DNA of 64,000 nucleotides from Citrobacter koseri ATCC BAA-895 (GTDB taxonomy: Bacteria; Pseudomonadota; Gammaproteobacteria; Enterobacterales; Enterobacteriaceae): contig NC_009792.1 of assembly GCF_000018045.1 (NCBI RefSeq), forward strand, positions 744,001 to 808,000, in the 5' to 3' direction. Positions 27,616 through 37,024 of this stretch are shown one piece after another (the stretch's first letter is position 1; every line of letters begins with the position of its first letter). The translations under genes and the position numbers were made by a program. The notes below the pieces were generated by a model. The model was not told the DNA's origin, searched no databases, and saw only the letters and a list, made by a program, of their open reading frames with translations.

Positions 27616-27635
27616 ACCCTGAACAGGATCAGGGT
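27616..27635 (+). promoter_or_regulatory. Ribosome-binding-site hairpin of cbiA
   Basis: ACCCTGA (27616-27622) pairs with TCAGGGT (27629-27635). The loop ACAGGA holds the ribosome binding site, and the stem ends exactly at the cbiA ATG (27636). This is the known translational switch of the Salmonella cob leader: its formation hides the start when the riboswitch is ligand-bound. Confidence 0.9.
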
Positions 27636-29015
27636 ATGGCGGCAAAGCTTCACGCATTTATTCTCGCAGGGACCGGAAGCGGCTGTGGTAAAACCACCGT
27701 CACGCTTGGTCTGCTGAGTCTGCTGAAAAGACGTGGAATGCGTGTTCAGCCATGCAAAGTCGGCCCTGATTATCTCGATACCGGCTGGCATACGGCAGTA
27801 TGCGGCAGTGCGTCCCGTAACCTCGACAGCTTTATGCTCCCGGAGCCCGTGCTTAACGCGCTGTTTTGTGAACACATGCAGCAGGCGGACGTCGCGGTGA
27901 TCGAAGGCGTGATGGGACTCTATGACGGCTATGGCACCGACCCGAACTACTGTAGTACGGCGGCGATGGCGAAACAGCTGGGCTGCCCCGTGATTTTGCT
28001 GGTGGACGGTAAAGCCGTTTCTACCTCTATTGCCGCGACGGTAATGGGATTTCAGCACTTTGATCCTGACCTCAATATCGCTGGCGTGATTGTTAATCGC
28101 GTTAATAGCGAAACTCACTACCAACTCCTGAAAACGGCGATTGAACGCTATTGTTCGCTACCGGTGCTTGGCTATGTTCCCGGAGTGGAAGGCGTGGCGT
28201 TGCCGGAGCGTCATCTGGGGCTGATTACCGCGCGTGAGTCCGTCGTTAATCAACAGCCGTGGCAGGATTTTGCCGATACGCTTGAACGAACGCTGGACAT
28301 TGATGCGCTTCTTTCCCTGAGTCAGCTAACCGCGCTGCCTGCTGGCGAGTGGCCAGCGTTACCCGACCCGCAGGCGGGAAAAGGACTTACCGTTGCCATC
28401 GCGGATGACGAAGCGTTTAACTTTTACTATCCCGATAACATCAAACTGCTGGAACGTACCGGCGTAACGATGACGCGTTTCAGTCCACTGCATGACAGCA
28501 CGCTGCCGGAATGCCAGATGATCTGGCTGGGAGGCGGATACCCCGAGCTACACGCCGCTGCGCTGGCGGCGAACACCCCAATGCTGGCGCAAATGCGCGC
28601 CGCCCATCAGCGCGGCGTGGCGATTTATGCAGAGTGCGGCGGGCTGATGTACCTCGGCAGTACCCTGGAGGACGCCAGTGGAGAGATTCATCGGATGGTG
28701 GATGTGATTCCGGGGCACAGCAAAATGGGGAAACGGTTGACCCGCTTTGGCTACTGCGAAGCGCAGGCCAGAGAGCAAACGCTGCTGGCGGCGGCGGGCG
28801 AAGTGCTGCGTGGACATGAGTTCCACTATTCTGATTTTCTCCCGGAAAACCCGGCGGTGATGGCGTGCCGTAAAGTCCGCGATGGTAAGACATTGCAGGA
28901 GTGGTCTGGCGGCTGGCAGGTGGGAAATACCTTCGCAAGCTACCTTCACGTTCATTTCGCACAACGTCCTGCAATGCTGAACCACTGGCTGGCGGCAGGA
29001 AGGGAGGCGCTATGA
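27636..29015 (+). CDS. cbiA: Cobyrinate a,c-diamide synthase CbiA
   Basis: A 459-residue glutamine-dependent amidotransferase that amidates carboxylates a and c of cobyrinic acid with ATP. The N-terminal P-loop is AGTGSGCGKTTVTLGLL. The C-terminal class I glutaminase domain has its nucleophile in IYAECGGLMYLG and the His/Glu part near GHEFHYS. First gene of the operon; its expression is set by the riboswitch and by PocR. Confidence 0.97.
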   Translation: MAAKLHAFILAGTGSGCGKTTVTLGLLSLLKRRGMRVQPCKVGPDYLDTGWHTAVCGSASRNLDSFMLPEPVLNALFCEHMQQADVAVIEGVMGLYDGYGTDPNYCSTAAMAKQLGCPVILLVDGKAVSTSIAATVMGFQHFDPDLNIAGVIVNRVNSETHYQLLKTAIERYCSLPVLGYVPGVEGVALPERHLGLITARESVVNQQPWQDFADTLERTLDIDALLSLSQLTALPAGEWPALPDPQAGKGLTVAIADDEAFNFYYPDNIKLLERTGVTMTRFSPLHDSTLPECQMIWLGGGYPELHAAALAANTPMLAQMRAAHQRGVAIYAECGGLMYLGSTLEDASGEIHRMVDVIPGHSKMGKRLTRFGYCEAQAREQTLLAAAGEVLRGHEFHYSDFLPENPAVMACRKVRDGKTLQEWSGGWQVGNTFASYLHVHFAQRPAMLNHWLAAGREAL

Positions 29016-29971
29016 CCGTGCTTGCGTGGTGTATCGCCTGGCTTCTTGATTTCGTTATTGGCGATCCGCAGAACTGGCCGCATCCGGTACGCTGGATTGG
29101 CAATTTAATTTCAGCAACTCAACGTGTTGTGCGGCGTTACTGCCATAGTGACAGATCGCTGCGCATTGGCGGAGCGGTGATGTGGCTGGTGGTGGTCGGC
29201 GTGACGTGGGCGGTTTCCTGGGGCGTGCTGGCGCTGGCGAGCGAGATCCATCCCTGGTTTGGCTGGTTGGTAGAGATCTGGATGATTTTTACCGTGCTGG
29301 CTGGCCGCTGTCTTGCGAATGCTGCCCGCGATGTTGAACGCCCGCTGCGGGCGGGCGATTTAGCTGAAAGCCGCGAGAAGCTGTCATGGATTGTCGGACG
29401 GGATACCTCACAGTTACAGCCTGAACAGGTTAATCGTGCCGTGGTGGAGACGGTCGCCGAGAACACCGTAGACGGCATCATCGCCCCGCTTTTTTTCCTC
29501 TTTTTGGGCGGCGCGCCACTGGCAATGGCGTACAAAGCCGTAAATACCCTCGATTCAATGGTTGGCTATAAACACGAAAAATATCGCGCCATTGGTATGG
29601 TCAGCGCCCGTCTGGATGATATTGCGAACGTTATCCCGGCGCGTCTGAGCTGGCTGCTGCTGAGTATTGCCGCGGCGTTGTGTCGTTACGACGGCTATCG
29701 CGCCCTGCATATCGGCTGGCGGGATCGCTACAACCACAGCAGTCCTAACTGCGCGTGGTCAGAAGCCTCTGTTGCCGGTGCGCTGGGTATTCGTCTTGGC
29801 GGCCCGAATGACTACTTTGGCGAGCGTGTTGAAAAACCCTGGATAGGCGACGCGCAGCGCGGCATTTCAGTAGATGACATTTCCCGAACGATTCGATTGA
29901 TGTGGGTAGCCTCGACCCTGGCACTGGCGCTGTTTATCGCCGTACGGTGCCTGCTGGTTGGCGCAGCCTGA
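29012..29971 (+). CDS. cbiB: Adenosylcobinamide-phosphate synthase CbiB
   Basis: An inner-membrane protein of 319 residues that attaches aminopropanol phosphate to adenosylcobyric acid. It starts MTVLAWCIAWLLDFVIGDPQ with ATGA overlap with the cbiA stop. Conserved segments include DPQNWPHPVRWIG, ENTVDGIIAPLFF, and NTLDSMVGYKHEKYRAIG. It contains several hydrophobic segments. The PduX/CobD-derived arm is its substrate. Confidence 0.96.
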   Translation: MTVLAWCIAWLLDFVIGDPQNWPHPVRWIGNLISATQRVVRRYCHSDRSLRIGGAVMWLVVVGVTWAVSWGVLALASEIHPWFGWLVEIWMIFTVLAGRCLANAARDVERPLRAGDLAESREKLSWIVGRDTSQLQPEQVNRAVVETVAENTVDGIIAPLFFLFLGGAPLAMAYKAVNTLDSMVGYKHEKYRAIGMVSARLDDIANVIPARLSWLLLSIAAALCRYDGYRALHIGWRDRYNHSSPNCAWSEASVAGALGIRLGGPNDYFGERVEKPWIGDAQRGISVDDISRTIRLMWVASTLALALFIAVRCLLVGAA

Positions 29972-29983
29972 GGATAACAGACG

Positions 29984-30616
29984 ATGCAATATATTCAGCA
30001 GCCCCAGGCGATTGAGGCCAAAAGTTTCGACATCATTGGCGAGATCATTCGCGAGACACGCCCGGAGTATCAGTTTGCCAGCCCGCTTCACGAAGCGATC
30101 ATCAAGCGGGTGATTCACACCACCGCCGACTTTGACTGGCTGGATATTCTCTGGTTTTCCGATGACGCGCTGGAGCGACTCTGCGCGGCGCTGAGTCGCC
30201 CATCCATTATCTATACCGATACCACAATGGCGCTTTCCGGCATCAATAAAACATTGCTGGCGACGTTTGGCGGTGAATGCCGTTGCTATATCAGCGATCC
30301 GCGAGTTGTGGCGGAAGCAAAAGCGCAGGGGATTACCCGATCAATGGCGGCGGTGGATATCGCCGTGACGGAAGAGAGTGAAAAGGTGTTTGTATTCGGC
30401 AATGCACCGACGGCGCTGTTCCGGTTGCTTGAGCATGACGTTGCCGTGAGCGGCGTGGTAGGCGTACCGGTCGGGTTCGTCGGGGCGGCGGAGTCTAAAG
30501 ATGCGCTGACGAAAAGCGCGTTGCCAGCTATCGCGGCGCTGGGGCGTAAAGGAGGAAGCAACGTCGCCGCCGCGATCGTAAACGCCATGCTCTATTACTT
30601 GCAGGGGGCGCGATGA
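29984..30616 (+). CDS. cbiC: Cobalt-precorrin-8 methylmutase CbiC
   Basis: A 210-residue enzyme that moves the C11 methyl to C12, giving cobyrinic acid. The catalytic histidine is in KRVIHTTADFDW, and GVPVGFVGAAESKDAL is the conserved substrate-binding region. It follows cbiB by 12 bases and overlaps cbiD by 4. Confidence 0.96.
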   Translation: MQYIQQPQAIEAKSFDIIGEIIRETRPEYQFASPLHEAIIKRVIHTTADFDWLDILWFSDDALERLCAALSRPSIIYTDTTMALSGINKTLLATFGGECRCYISDPRVVAEAKAQGITRSMAAVDIAVTEESEKVFVFGNAPTALFRLLEHDVAVSGVVGVPVGFVGAAESKDALTKSALPAIAALGRKGGSNVAAAIVNAMLYYLQGAR

Positions 30617-31752
30617 GCGATCAATCCTTCGACGCGCCTGTCTGGCACAACGGCAAAGCGTTGCGAAAAGGGTATACCACCGGATCGTGCGCGACCGCTG
30701 CGGCAAAGGTCGCCGCGTTGATGGTGTTACGCCAGCATCTGATTCATCAAGTCTCCATCGTTACGCCGTCCGGGGTGACATTGTGCCTGAACGTCGAGTC
30801 GCCGCACATCGAAGGGCGGCAGGCGATTGCCGCGATCCGTAAAGACGGCGGCGATGATGTCGATGCCACGCACGGAATGCTGATTTTTGCCCGCGTAACG
30901 CTGAACGATAGCGGCGAGATTACGTTGCAGGGCGGAGAAGGCGTGGGAACCGTGACGCGTAAGGGAATTGGACTGCCGGTGGGCAGCGCGGCGATTAATC
31001 GTACTCCGCGCCATACCATTGAGTCTGTAGTACGCGAAGCGATAGGCCCGGCGCGGGGAGCGGACATTGAAATTTTTGCCCCGGAGGGGGAAGAACGGGC
31101 GCAGAAAACCTATAACGCGCGCCTCGGTATTCTGGGCGGTATTTCGATCATTGGAACCACCGGCATTGTCACTCCGATGTCGGAGGAGAGCTGGAAACGC
31201 TCGCTGTCGCTGGAGCTGGAAATCAAACGCGCCGCCGGTCTGGAACGCGTTGTGCTGGTGCCGGGAAACCACGGCGAGCGTTTTGTGCGTGAACAGATGG
31301 GTATCGACACGCAGGTTGTCGTCACCATGAGCAATTTTGTCGGCTACATGATTGAAGAAGCGGTACGTCTGGGATACCGCCATATCGTGTTGATCGGCCA
31401 TCCCGGTAAGTTGATTAAAATAGCCGCGGGGATTTTCCACACTCACAGCCACATCGCAGATGCCCGCATGGAAACCCTGGTGGCGCATCTGGCGCTGCTT
31501 GGCGCGCCGCTTGAGTTACTGACTCGGGTCAGCGACTGCGATACCACCGAAGCGGCAATGGAGCACATTGAAGCATACGGTTTTCAACATATTTACAACC
31601 ATCTTGCGCAACGCATCTGTATGCGCGTGATGCAGATGCTGCGCTTCACGAAAACGCCACCTACCTGCGACGCCATCATGTTCTCTTTTGATAACCAGAT
31701 CCTCGGTAGCAATCGCCCGATCGAAGAGATTGTGGAGGAGATGCAATGCTAA
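30613..31752 (+). CDS. cbiD: Cobalt-precorrin-5B C1-methyltransferase CbiD
   Basis: A 379-residue protein that methylates C1 of the corrin ring in the anaerobic pathway. Recognised by LRKGYTTGSCATAAAKVAAL at the N-terminus and by FVGYMIEEAVRLGYRHIVL with GHPGKLIKIAAGIFHTHS in the SAM-binding half. It is unrelated to the CbiF/H/L methyltransferases. Its end overlaps cbiE by 7 bases. Confidence 0.96.
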   Translation: MSDQSFDAPVWHNGKALRKGYTTGSCATAAAKVAALMVLRQHLIHQVSIVTPSGVTLCLNVESPHIEGRQAIAAIRKDGGDDVDATHGMLIFARVTLNDSGEITLQGGEGVGTVTRKGIGLPVGSAAINRTPRHTIESVVREAIGPARGADIEIFAPEGEERAQKTYNARLGILGGISIIGTTGIVTPMSEESWKRSLSLELEIKRAAGLERVVLVPGNHGERFVREQMGIDTQVVVTMSNFVGYMIEEAVRLGYRHIVLIGHPGKLIKIAAGIFHTHSHIADARMETLVAHLALLGAPLELLTRVSDCDTTEAAMEHIEAYGFQHIYNHLAQRICMRVMQMLRFTKTPPTCDAIMFSFDNQILGSNRPIEEIVEEMQC

Positions 31753-32351
31753 CGGTGGTGGGCATGGGGCCGGCAGGGCTGCATTTGATGACGCCAGCGG
31801 CACGCGAGGCCGTGGCGGATGCCGATGTGCTGGTGGGGGGAAAGCGCCATTTATTGCAGTTTCCTGCGTTCACCGGCGAACAGTTTGTTCTGGGCGCCAA
31901 TATTGCGGAATTGCTCAACTGGATTGCCGGGCAGCAGGACAAACGCATCGTGGTGCTGGCGTCCGGCGATCCGCTGTTTTACGGCATCGGGACGCGCATG
32001 GTGGCCCATTTTGGCATTGAGCGGGTGCGCATTATTCCCGGTATCAGCGCAGTGCAATATCTGTGCGCGCAATCGGGTATCGATATGAACGATATGTGGC
32101 TGACCAGCAGCCACGGTCGCAGCGTCTGTTTTGATGCGCTGGCGCGTCATCGCAAGGTCGCGATGGTGACGGATGCTCGCTGCGGGCCGCGAGAAATTGC
32201 GACGCAGTTAATGGCGCGCGACAAGGGTCATCGCTGGATGGTGATAGGCGAAAACCTGGCAATGGAAAACGAGCGGATTCACTGGCTGCGCGTCAGTGAA
32301 GTCAATGCCGACTATGACATGAACGCAGTGGTGATCCTTGATGAAAGATGA
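31746..32351 (+). CDS. cbiE: Cobalt-precorrin-7 C5-methyltransferase CbiE
   Basis: A tetrapyrrole methyltransferase of 201 residues. VVGMGPAGLHLMTPAA is the N-terminal loop, and VVLASGDPLFYGIGTRM and IIPGISAVQYLCAQSG the SAM-binding motifs. In Pseudomonas the CbiE and CbiT activities are fused as CobL; here they are separate, overlapping by 11 bases. Confidence 0.96.
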   Translation: MLTVVGMGPAGLHLMTPAAREAVADADVLVGGKRHLLQFPAFTGEQFVLGANIAELLNWIAGQQDKRIVVLASGDPLFYGIGTRMVAHFGIERVRIIPGISAVQYLCAQSGIDMNDMWLTSSHGRSVCFDALARHRKVAMVTDARCGPREIATQLMARDKGHRWMVIGENLAMENERIHWLRVSEVNADYDMNAVVILDER

Positions 32352-32910
32352 GCTTTTTCTACGTGGCGAGAACGTGCCGATGACCAAAGAAGCGGTTCGC
32401 GCGCTCGCGCTGTCAAAACTTGATTTGCACCGTGCCAGCCATCTGATTGACGTAGGCGCCGGGACCGGGAGTGTGTCGATAGAGGCGGCGTTACAGCACC
32501 CTTCGCTGCACGTTACGGCGATTGAACGTAACCCGGCAGCCCTGCGGTTGCTGGATGAAAACCGCCAGCATTTTGCCTGCGGCAATATCGACATTCTGCC
32601 GGGTGAAGCGCCGATGACGATGACTGAAAAAGCGGATGCGGTGTTTATGGGCGGGAGCGGCGGCCATCTGACGACGCTGATTGACTGGGCTATGCGGCAA
32701 TTGCATCCCGGCGGCCGTCTGGTGATGACCTTTATCCTTCAGGAAAACCTGAATACTGCGCTGGAATATCTGACACAGATTGGCATCCATGAGGTGGATT
32801 GCCTGCAAGTGCAGGTGTCGTCACTCACTCCCCTCGGCAGTGGCCACTATTTCAAACCGAATAATCCTGTTTTTGTTATCGCCTGTCAGAAGGAAGAGAA
32901 CCATGTCTGA
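32341..32910 (+). CDS. cbiT: Cobalt-precorrin-6B C15-methyltransferase (decarboxylating) CbiT
   Basis: A class I SAM-dependent methyltransferase of 189 residues that methylates C15 and removes the C12 acetate carboxyl. Motif I is LIDVGAGTGSVSIEAAL, and FMGGSGGHLTTLIDWA follows. The start MKDELFLRGENVPMTKE is chosen at the ATG 32341, one codon after a TTG that could also open the frame. Confidence 0.96.
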   Translation: MKDELFLRGENVPMTKEAVRALALSKLDLHRASHLIDVGAGTGSVSIEAALQHPSLHVTAIERNPAALRLLDENRQHFACGNIDILPGEAPMTMTEKADAVFMGGSGGHLTTLIDWAMRQLHPGGRLVMTFILQENLNTALEYLTQIGIHEVDCLQVQVSSLTPLGSGHYFKPNNPVFVIACQKEENHV

Positions 32911-33676
32911 GACATTTGATCCCCGCTGTGTATGGTTTGTCGGCGCAGGTCCGGGCGATCGTGAACTGATCACGCTTAAAGGTTATCGCCTGTTGCAACA
33001 GGCGCAGGTCGTTATTTATGCCGGATCGCTGATTAATACTGAACTGCTGGACTATTGCCCGCCAGGCGCTGAGTGCCACGACAGCGCCGAACTGCATCTG
33101 GAGCAAATTCTGGATCTGATGGAAGCGGGCGTGAAGGCCGGAAAAACGGTCGTACGCCTGCAAACGGGCGATGTGTCGCTGTACGGCTCCGTGCGTGAGC
33201 AGGGCGAAGAACTTACCCGACGCGGCATCGACTGGCAGGTGGTGCCGGGCGTCAGCGCGTTTCTCGGCGCTGCTGCGGAGCTGGGGGTGGAGTATACCGT
33301 CCCGGAAGTTTCGCAAAGCCTCATCATTACCCGCCTGGAAGGGCGTACTCCGGTGCCGGAACGTGAACAACTGGAGTCCTTCGCCAGCCACCAGACGTCA
33401 ATGGCGATTTATCTCTCCGTGCAGCGTATTCACCGGGTTGCCGAGCGGCTGATTGAAGGCGGCTATCCGACCACCACGCCGGTGGCGGTTATCTACAAAG
33501 CGACCTGGCCGGAAAGCCAGACCGTGCGCGGCACGCTGGCGGATATCGGCGACAAAGTACGTGAGGCGGGTATCCGTAAAACGGCGCTCATTCTGGTCGG
33601 GAATTTCCTGGGGGATGAGTATCACTACTCAAAACTCTATGCGGCGGACTTTAGCCATGAATACCGTAAAGCCTGA
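32903..33676 (+). CDS. cbiF: Cobalt-precorrin-4 C11-methyltransferase CbiF
   Basis: A tetrapyrrole methyltransferase of 257 residues with WFVGAGPGDRELITLKGYRL at the N-terminus and VVRLQTGDVSLYGSVREQ and VVPGVSAFLGAAAELG as SAM-site motifs. The ATG at 32903 overlaps the cbiT end by 8 bases; the frame extends further upstream but without start support. Confidence 0.96.
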   Translation: MSETFDPRCVWFVGAGPGDRELITLKGYRLLQQAQVVIYAGSLINTELLDYCPPGAECHDSAELHLEQILDLMEAGVKAGKTVVRLQTGDVSLYGSVREQGEELTRRGIDWQVVPGVSAFLGAAAELGVEYTVPEVSQSLIITRLEGRTPVPEREQLESFASHQTSMAIYLSVQRIHRVAERLIEGGYPTTTPVAVIYKATWPESQTVRGTLADIGDKVREAGIRKTALILVGNFLGDEYHYSKLYAADFSHEYRKA

Positions 33677-34712
33677 ATCTATAGCCCTGTTTTGTCTGAC
33701 GCCCGGCGGCGTACAGCTTGCGAAGCGGCTGGCGGCGATGCTGCCGTTAACCTGCTTTACCAGTGAGAAACTGCTGGAAGATGGGTTTATGCCCTTCGAA
33801 GGTGGATTTGCACAATCGGCCCGCGATGCGTTTGCTAACTATTCGGCGCTGATTTTTATCGGTGCGACCGGCATCGCGGTACGCGTGCTGGCGCCGCTGG
33901 TAAACGACAAATTCAGCGACCCGGCGGTGGTGGTGATCGATGAGCGAGGCCAGCATGTGATCAGCCTGCTTTCTGGTCATGCGGGGGGCGCCAATGCGCT
34001 GACCCGCTATCTGGCGGGCATGCTCGGCGCCGATCCGGTTATCACGACGGCGACTGACGTTAACGATATGGCGGCGCTTGATACGCTGGCATTTCAGCTC
34101 AATGCCCGGATGACCGACTTCCGCTCGGCGGTAAAAATCGTCAACCAGATGCTGGTCAGCCACCAGCGCGTCGGGCTGTGGTGGGATGAGGAGCTGGCAG
34201 ACGATGTCAGTCGCTGCGATCGACGCGGGTTCGTCACCGTGACCGACCTGCATCAACTTCCCGAGCTTGATGCGCTGGTTTGCATCACTTTGCGCAATGA
34301 ATTGCCAGAAATACCCGTCCGGCACTGGAAACTGGTGCCGCAGCGGGTGGTCGCCGGAATCGGCTGTCGCCGCGATACGCCGTTCCCGCTGCTGGCAGCG
34401 CTGCTGGCGCGACAACTGGAGGCGCAGAAATTTGATCCGCTGGCGTTGAAAGCGATTGGCAGCGTCTCGCTCAAAAAAGATGAGCAGGGATTAATCCAGC
34501 TTGCCTCCTGCTGTCGCGTTCCCTTTGAAACCTTTACCGCTGACGCGTTGCGTGAGCATGAACATCGCTTCCCGGCCTCCAGATTTGTGCGGCAAACCGT
34601 CGGTGTGGGCAGCGTATCCGGCCCGGCGGCCTGGCTGTTAAGTCACGGAAAACTGTCTGGCGAAACCCTGCGTGAACAGGGCGTCACTATTACTTTGGGA
34701 GTTTCACACTGA
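33657..34712 (+). CDS. cbiG: Cobalt-precorrin-5A hydrolase CbiG
   Basis: A 351-residue protein that opens the delta-lactone and releases acetaldehyde from C20, the ring-contraction step of the anaerobic route. Features: FIGATGIAVRVLAPL and VISLLSGHAGGANALTR in the N-terminal part; RVVAGIGCRRDTPFPLL and VGVGSVSGPAAWLL in the C-terminal part. Starts MNTVKPESIALF inside the cbiF end (20-base overlap). Confidence 0.95.
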   Translation: MNTVKPESIALFCLTPGGVQLAKRLAAMLPLTCFTSEKLLEDGFMPFEGGFAQSARDAFANYSALIFIGATGIAVRVLAPLVNDKFSDPAVVVIDERGQHVISLLSGHAGGANALTRYLAGMLGADPVITTATDVNDMAALDTLAFQLNARMTDFRSAVKIVNQMLVSHQRVGLWWDEELADDVSRCDRRGFVTVTDLHQLPELDALVCITLRNELPEIPVRHWKLVPQRVVAGIGCRRDTPFPLLAALLARQLEAQKFDPLALKAIGSVSLKKDEQGLIQLASCCRVPFETFTADALREHEHRFPASRFVRQTVGVGSVSGPAAWLLSHGKLSGETLREQGVTITLGVSH

Positions 34713-35437
34713 TGTTAAGCGTAATTGGAATTGGCCCTGGCTCGCAGGCAATGATGACGATGGAAGCCGTAGAAGCCTTACAGGCGGCGGAAATTGTCGT
34801 TGGCTATAAAACGTACACCCATCTGGTAAAAGCCTTTACCGGCGACAAGCAGGTGATCAAAACCGGAATGTGCAAAGAGATCGAACGCTGTCAGGCGGCG
34901 ATTGAACTGGCGCAGGCCGGACACAATGTGGCGCTGATCAGCAGCGGCGATGCGGGGATTTATGGCATGGCGGGGCTGGTGCTGGAACTGGTCAGCAAAC
35001 AGAAGCTGGACGTTGAAGTGCGGTTGATCCCCGGCATGACCGCCAGTATCGCGGCGGCCTCCCTGCTGGGCGCGCCGTTGATGCACGATTTCTGTCATAT
35101 CAGCCTGAGCGATCTCCTGACACCGTGGCCGGTCATCGAAAAACGGATTATCGCCGCCGGAGAAGCAGACTTCGTGATCTGTTTCTATAACCCGCGCAGC
35201 CGTGGCCGTGAAGGTCATCTGGCGCGTGCTTTTGAACTGCTGTCCGCCAGCAAAAACGCGCAAACGCCGGTTGGCGTGGTGAAGTCGGCCGGGCGTAAAA
35301 AGCAGGAAAAATGGCTGACCACGCTCGGCGATATGGATTTTGAGCCTGTCGATATGACCAGCCTGGTGATTGTCGGCAACAAAGCCACTTACGTACAGGA
35401 TGGTCTGATGATCACGCCGCGAGGTTACGTACTGTGA
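34712..35437 (+). CDS. cbiH: Cobalt-precorrin-3B C17-methyltransferase CbiH
   Basis: A 241-residue tetrapyrrole methyltransferase that methylates C17 with ring contraction. VIGIGPGSQAMMTMEAVEAL opens the protein; ISSGDAGIYGMAGLVLEL and VICFYNPRSRGREGHL are family signatures. The ATG shares one base with the cbiG stop (TGATG). Confidence 0.96.
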   Translation: MLSVIGIGPGSQAMMTMEAVEALQAAEIVVGYKTYTHLVKAFTGDKQVIKTGMCKEIERCQAAIELAQAGHNVALISSGDAGIYGMAGLVLELVSKQKLDVEVRLIPGMTASIAAASLLGAPLMHDFCHISLSDLLTPWPVIEKRIIAAGEADFVICFYNPRSRGREGHLARAFELLSASKNAQTPVGVVKSAGRKKQEKWLTTLGDMDFEPVDMTSLVIVGNKATYVQDGLMITPRGYVL

Positions 35438-36219
35438 GTTACGGCGACGTGCTGGTTATGGGCGGCACCAGCGATGCCCGGATGCTGTGTCAGCAACTGG
35501 ATGCAGCAAAGGTGGCATACACCCTGTCGGTTGCCACGCCGACAGGAAAGCAGCTGGCTGGCGACATTAAAGGTCAGATCCGCTGCGGGCGCCTGGAGCC
35601 AGAGGAGATGGTGGCCTGGCTGAAAGCGCACCGCACGCGTTGGGTCATTGATGCGTCGCACCCGTATGCCGAGGTCGTCAGCCGCAACATTATGCACGCC
35701 TGTGAACGCGCGGGGGTGTTGCTGAGCCGCTATCAGCGCCCGGAACAGCTCAGCGAGCTTACGCACCCGCTGTTGCACCATGTCCACACGATTGCTGAGG
35801 CCTGCGATGTGGCGCAGCGCTTTGGCGAACGCGTTCTGTTAACGACCGGTAGTAAAGATCTGGCGACCTGGCGAGCCGGGTTGCCGCACAAAAAACTGCT
35901 GGCCCGCGTCTTACCTGTTCCTGAGGTCATTCAGCAATGTGCCGACCTGGGATTTGGCGTTGGTGAAATTTTCGCCCTGTGCGGGCCGTTCAGCGCTGAA
36001 TTTAACGCGGCGTTTTATCGTCAGTGCCAGGCCGATGTCGTGGTGACAAAAGCATCGGGGGCGGAGGGCGGTTATCAGGAAAAAGTTCAACCCTGTCTGG
36101 ATGCCGGTATCCCCTGCATCGTGATTACCCGCCCGGCAACGCTTGTAACGGGTGATGAGTTACTGGAAAGTCAGGCCGCATTTGCGCAGCGTTTGGCGCG
36201 CTGGCTGGCCGCTGCTTAA
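35434..36219 (+). CDS. cbiJ: Cobalt-precorrin-6A reductase CbiJ
   Basis: A 261-residue reductase that uses NADH to reduce the ring of cobalt-precorrin-6A. VLVMGGTSDARMLCQQL is the N-terminal dinucleotide-binding-like loop; WVIDASHPYAEVVSRN and VVTKASGAEGGYQEKV are the family signatures. It starts with GTG at 35434 in a GTGA overlap with the cbiH stop. Confidence 0.95.
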   Translation: MSYGDVLVMGGTSDARMLCQQLDAAKVAYTLSVATPTGKQLAGDIKGQIRCGRLEPEEMVAWLKAHRTRWVIDASHPYAEVVSRNIMHACERAGVLLSRYQRPEQLSELTHPLLHHVHTIAEACDVAQRFGERVLLTTGSKDLATWRAGLPHKKLLARVLPVPEVIQQCADLGFGVGEIFALCGPFSAEFNAAFYRQCQADVVVTKASGAEGGYQEKVQPCLDAGIPCIVITRPATLVTGDELLESQAAFAQRLARWLAAA

Positions 36220-36229
36220 GGAGTAAGAG

Positions 36230-37024
36230 ATGAAAAAAGCGCTTCTGGTGGTGAGTTTTGGCACCAGCTATCACGACACCTGTGAGAAGAACATTGTGGC
36301 CTGCGAACGCGATCTGGCAGCCAGCTGCCCGGATCGCGATCTGTTTCGCGCGTTCACCTCCGGGATGATTATCCGCAAGCTCAAACAGCGTGACGGCATT
36401 GAAATCGATACGCCGCTTCAGGCATTGCAGAAGCTTGCTGAACAGGGGTATCAGGATGTGGCGATTCAGTCCCTGCACATTATTAACGGCGACGAATACG
36501 AAAAAATTGTGCGTGAAGTTCAGACTCTGCGCCCGTTATTTACCCGTCTTACGCTCGGCGTGCCGCTGTTGAGCAGCCATGCCGATTACGCGCAGCTGAT
36601 GCAGGCTTTACAGCAGCAGATGCCGACGCTTGGCGCGACGGAGAAAGTGGTGTTTATGGGGCACGGCGCCAGCCACCACGCGTTTGCGGCCTATGCGTGT
36701 CTGGACCATATGATGACGGCGCAGCGTTTTCCGGCGCGTGTGGGAGCGGTTGAGAGTTACCCGGAGGTGGATATTCTCATCGGGAGCTTACGTCAGGAAG
36801 GCGTAACGGCGGTGCATCTGATGCCGCTGATGCTTGTCGCCGGCGATCATGCCATCAACGATATGGCTTCCGATGAAGAGGACTCCTGGAAAACGCAGTT
36901 CAACGCCGCAGGCATCCCGGCGACGCCGTGGCTGAGCGGTCTGGGGGAGAATCCGGCGGTACGCGCCATGTTCGTGGCGCATTTGCAACAGGCGCTGAAT
37001 ACGGCCATGGAGGAAGCGGCATGA
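36230..37024 (+). CDS. cbiK: Anaerobic sirohydrochlorin cobaltochelatase CbiK
   Basis: A 264-residue class II chelatase that inserts Co2+ into sirohydrochlorin at the start of the anaerobic branch, without ATP. The metal-site histidines are in FMGHGASHHAFAAYA and in LMLVAGDHAINDMAS. It starts MKKALLVVSFGTSYHDT, without a signal peptide, so it is cytoplasmic. It overlaps cbiL by 4 bases. Confidence 0.96.
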   Translation: MKKALLVVSFGTSYHDTCEKNIVACERDLAASCPDRDLFRAFTSGMIIRKLKQRDGIEIDTPLQALQKLAEQGYQDVAIQSLHIINGDEYEKIVREVQTLRPLFTRLTLGVPLLSSHADYAQLMQALQQQMPTLGATEKVVFMGHGASHHAFAAYACLDHMMTAQRFPARVGAVESYPEVDILIGSLRQEGVTAVHLMPLMLVAGDHAINDMASDEEDSWKTQFNAAGIPATPWLSGLGENPAVRAMFVAHLQQALNTAMEEAA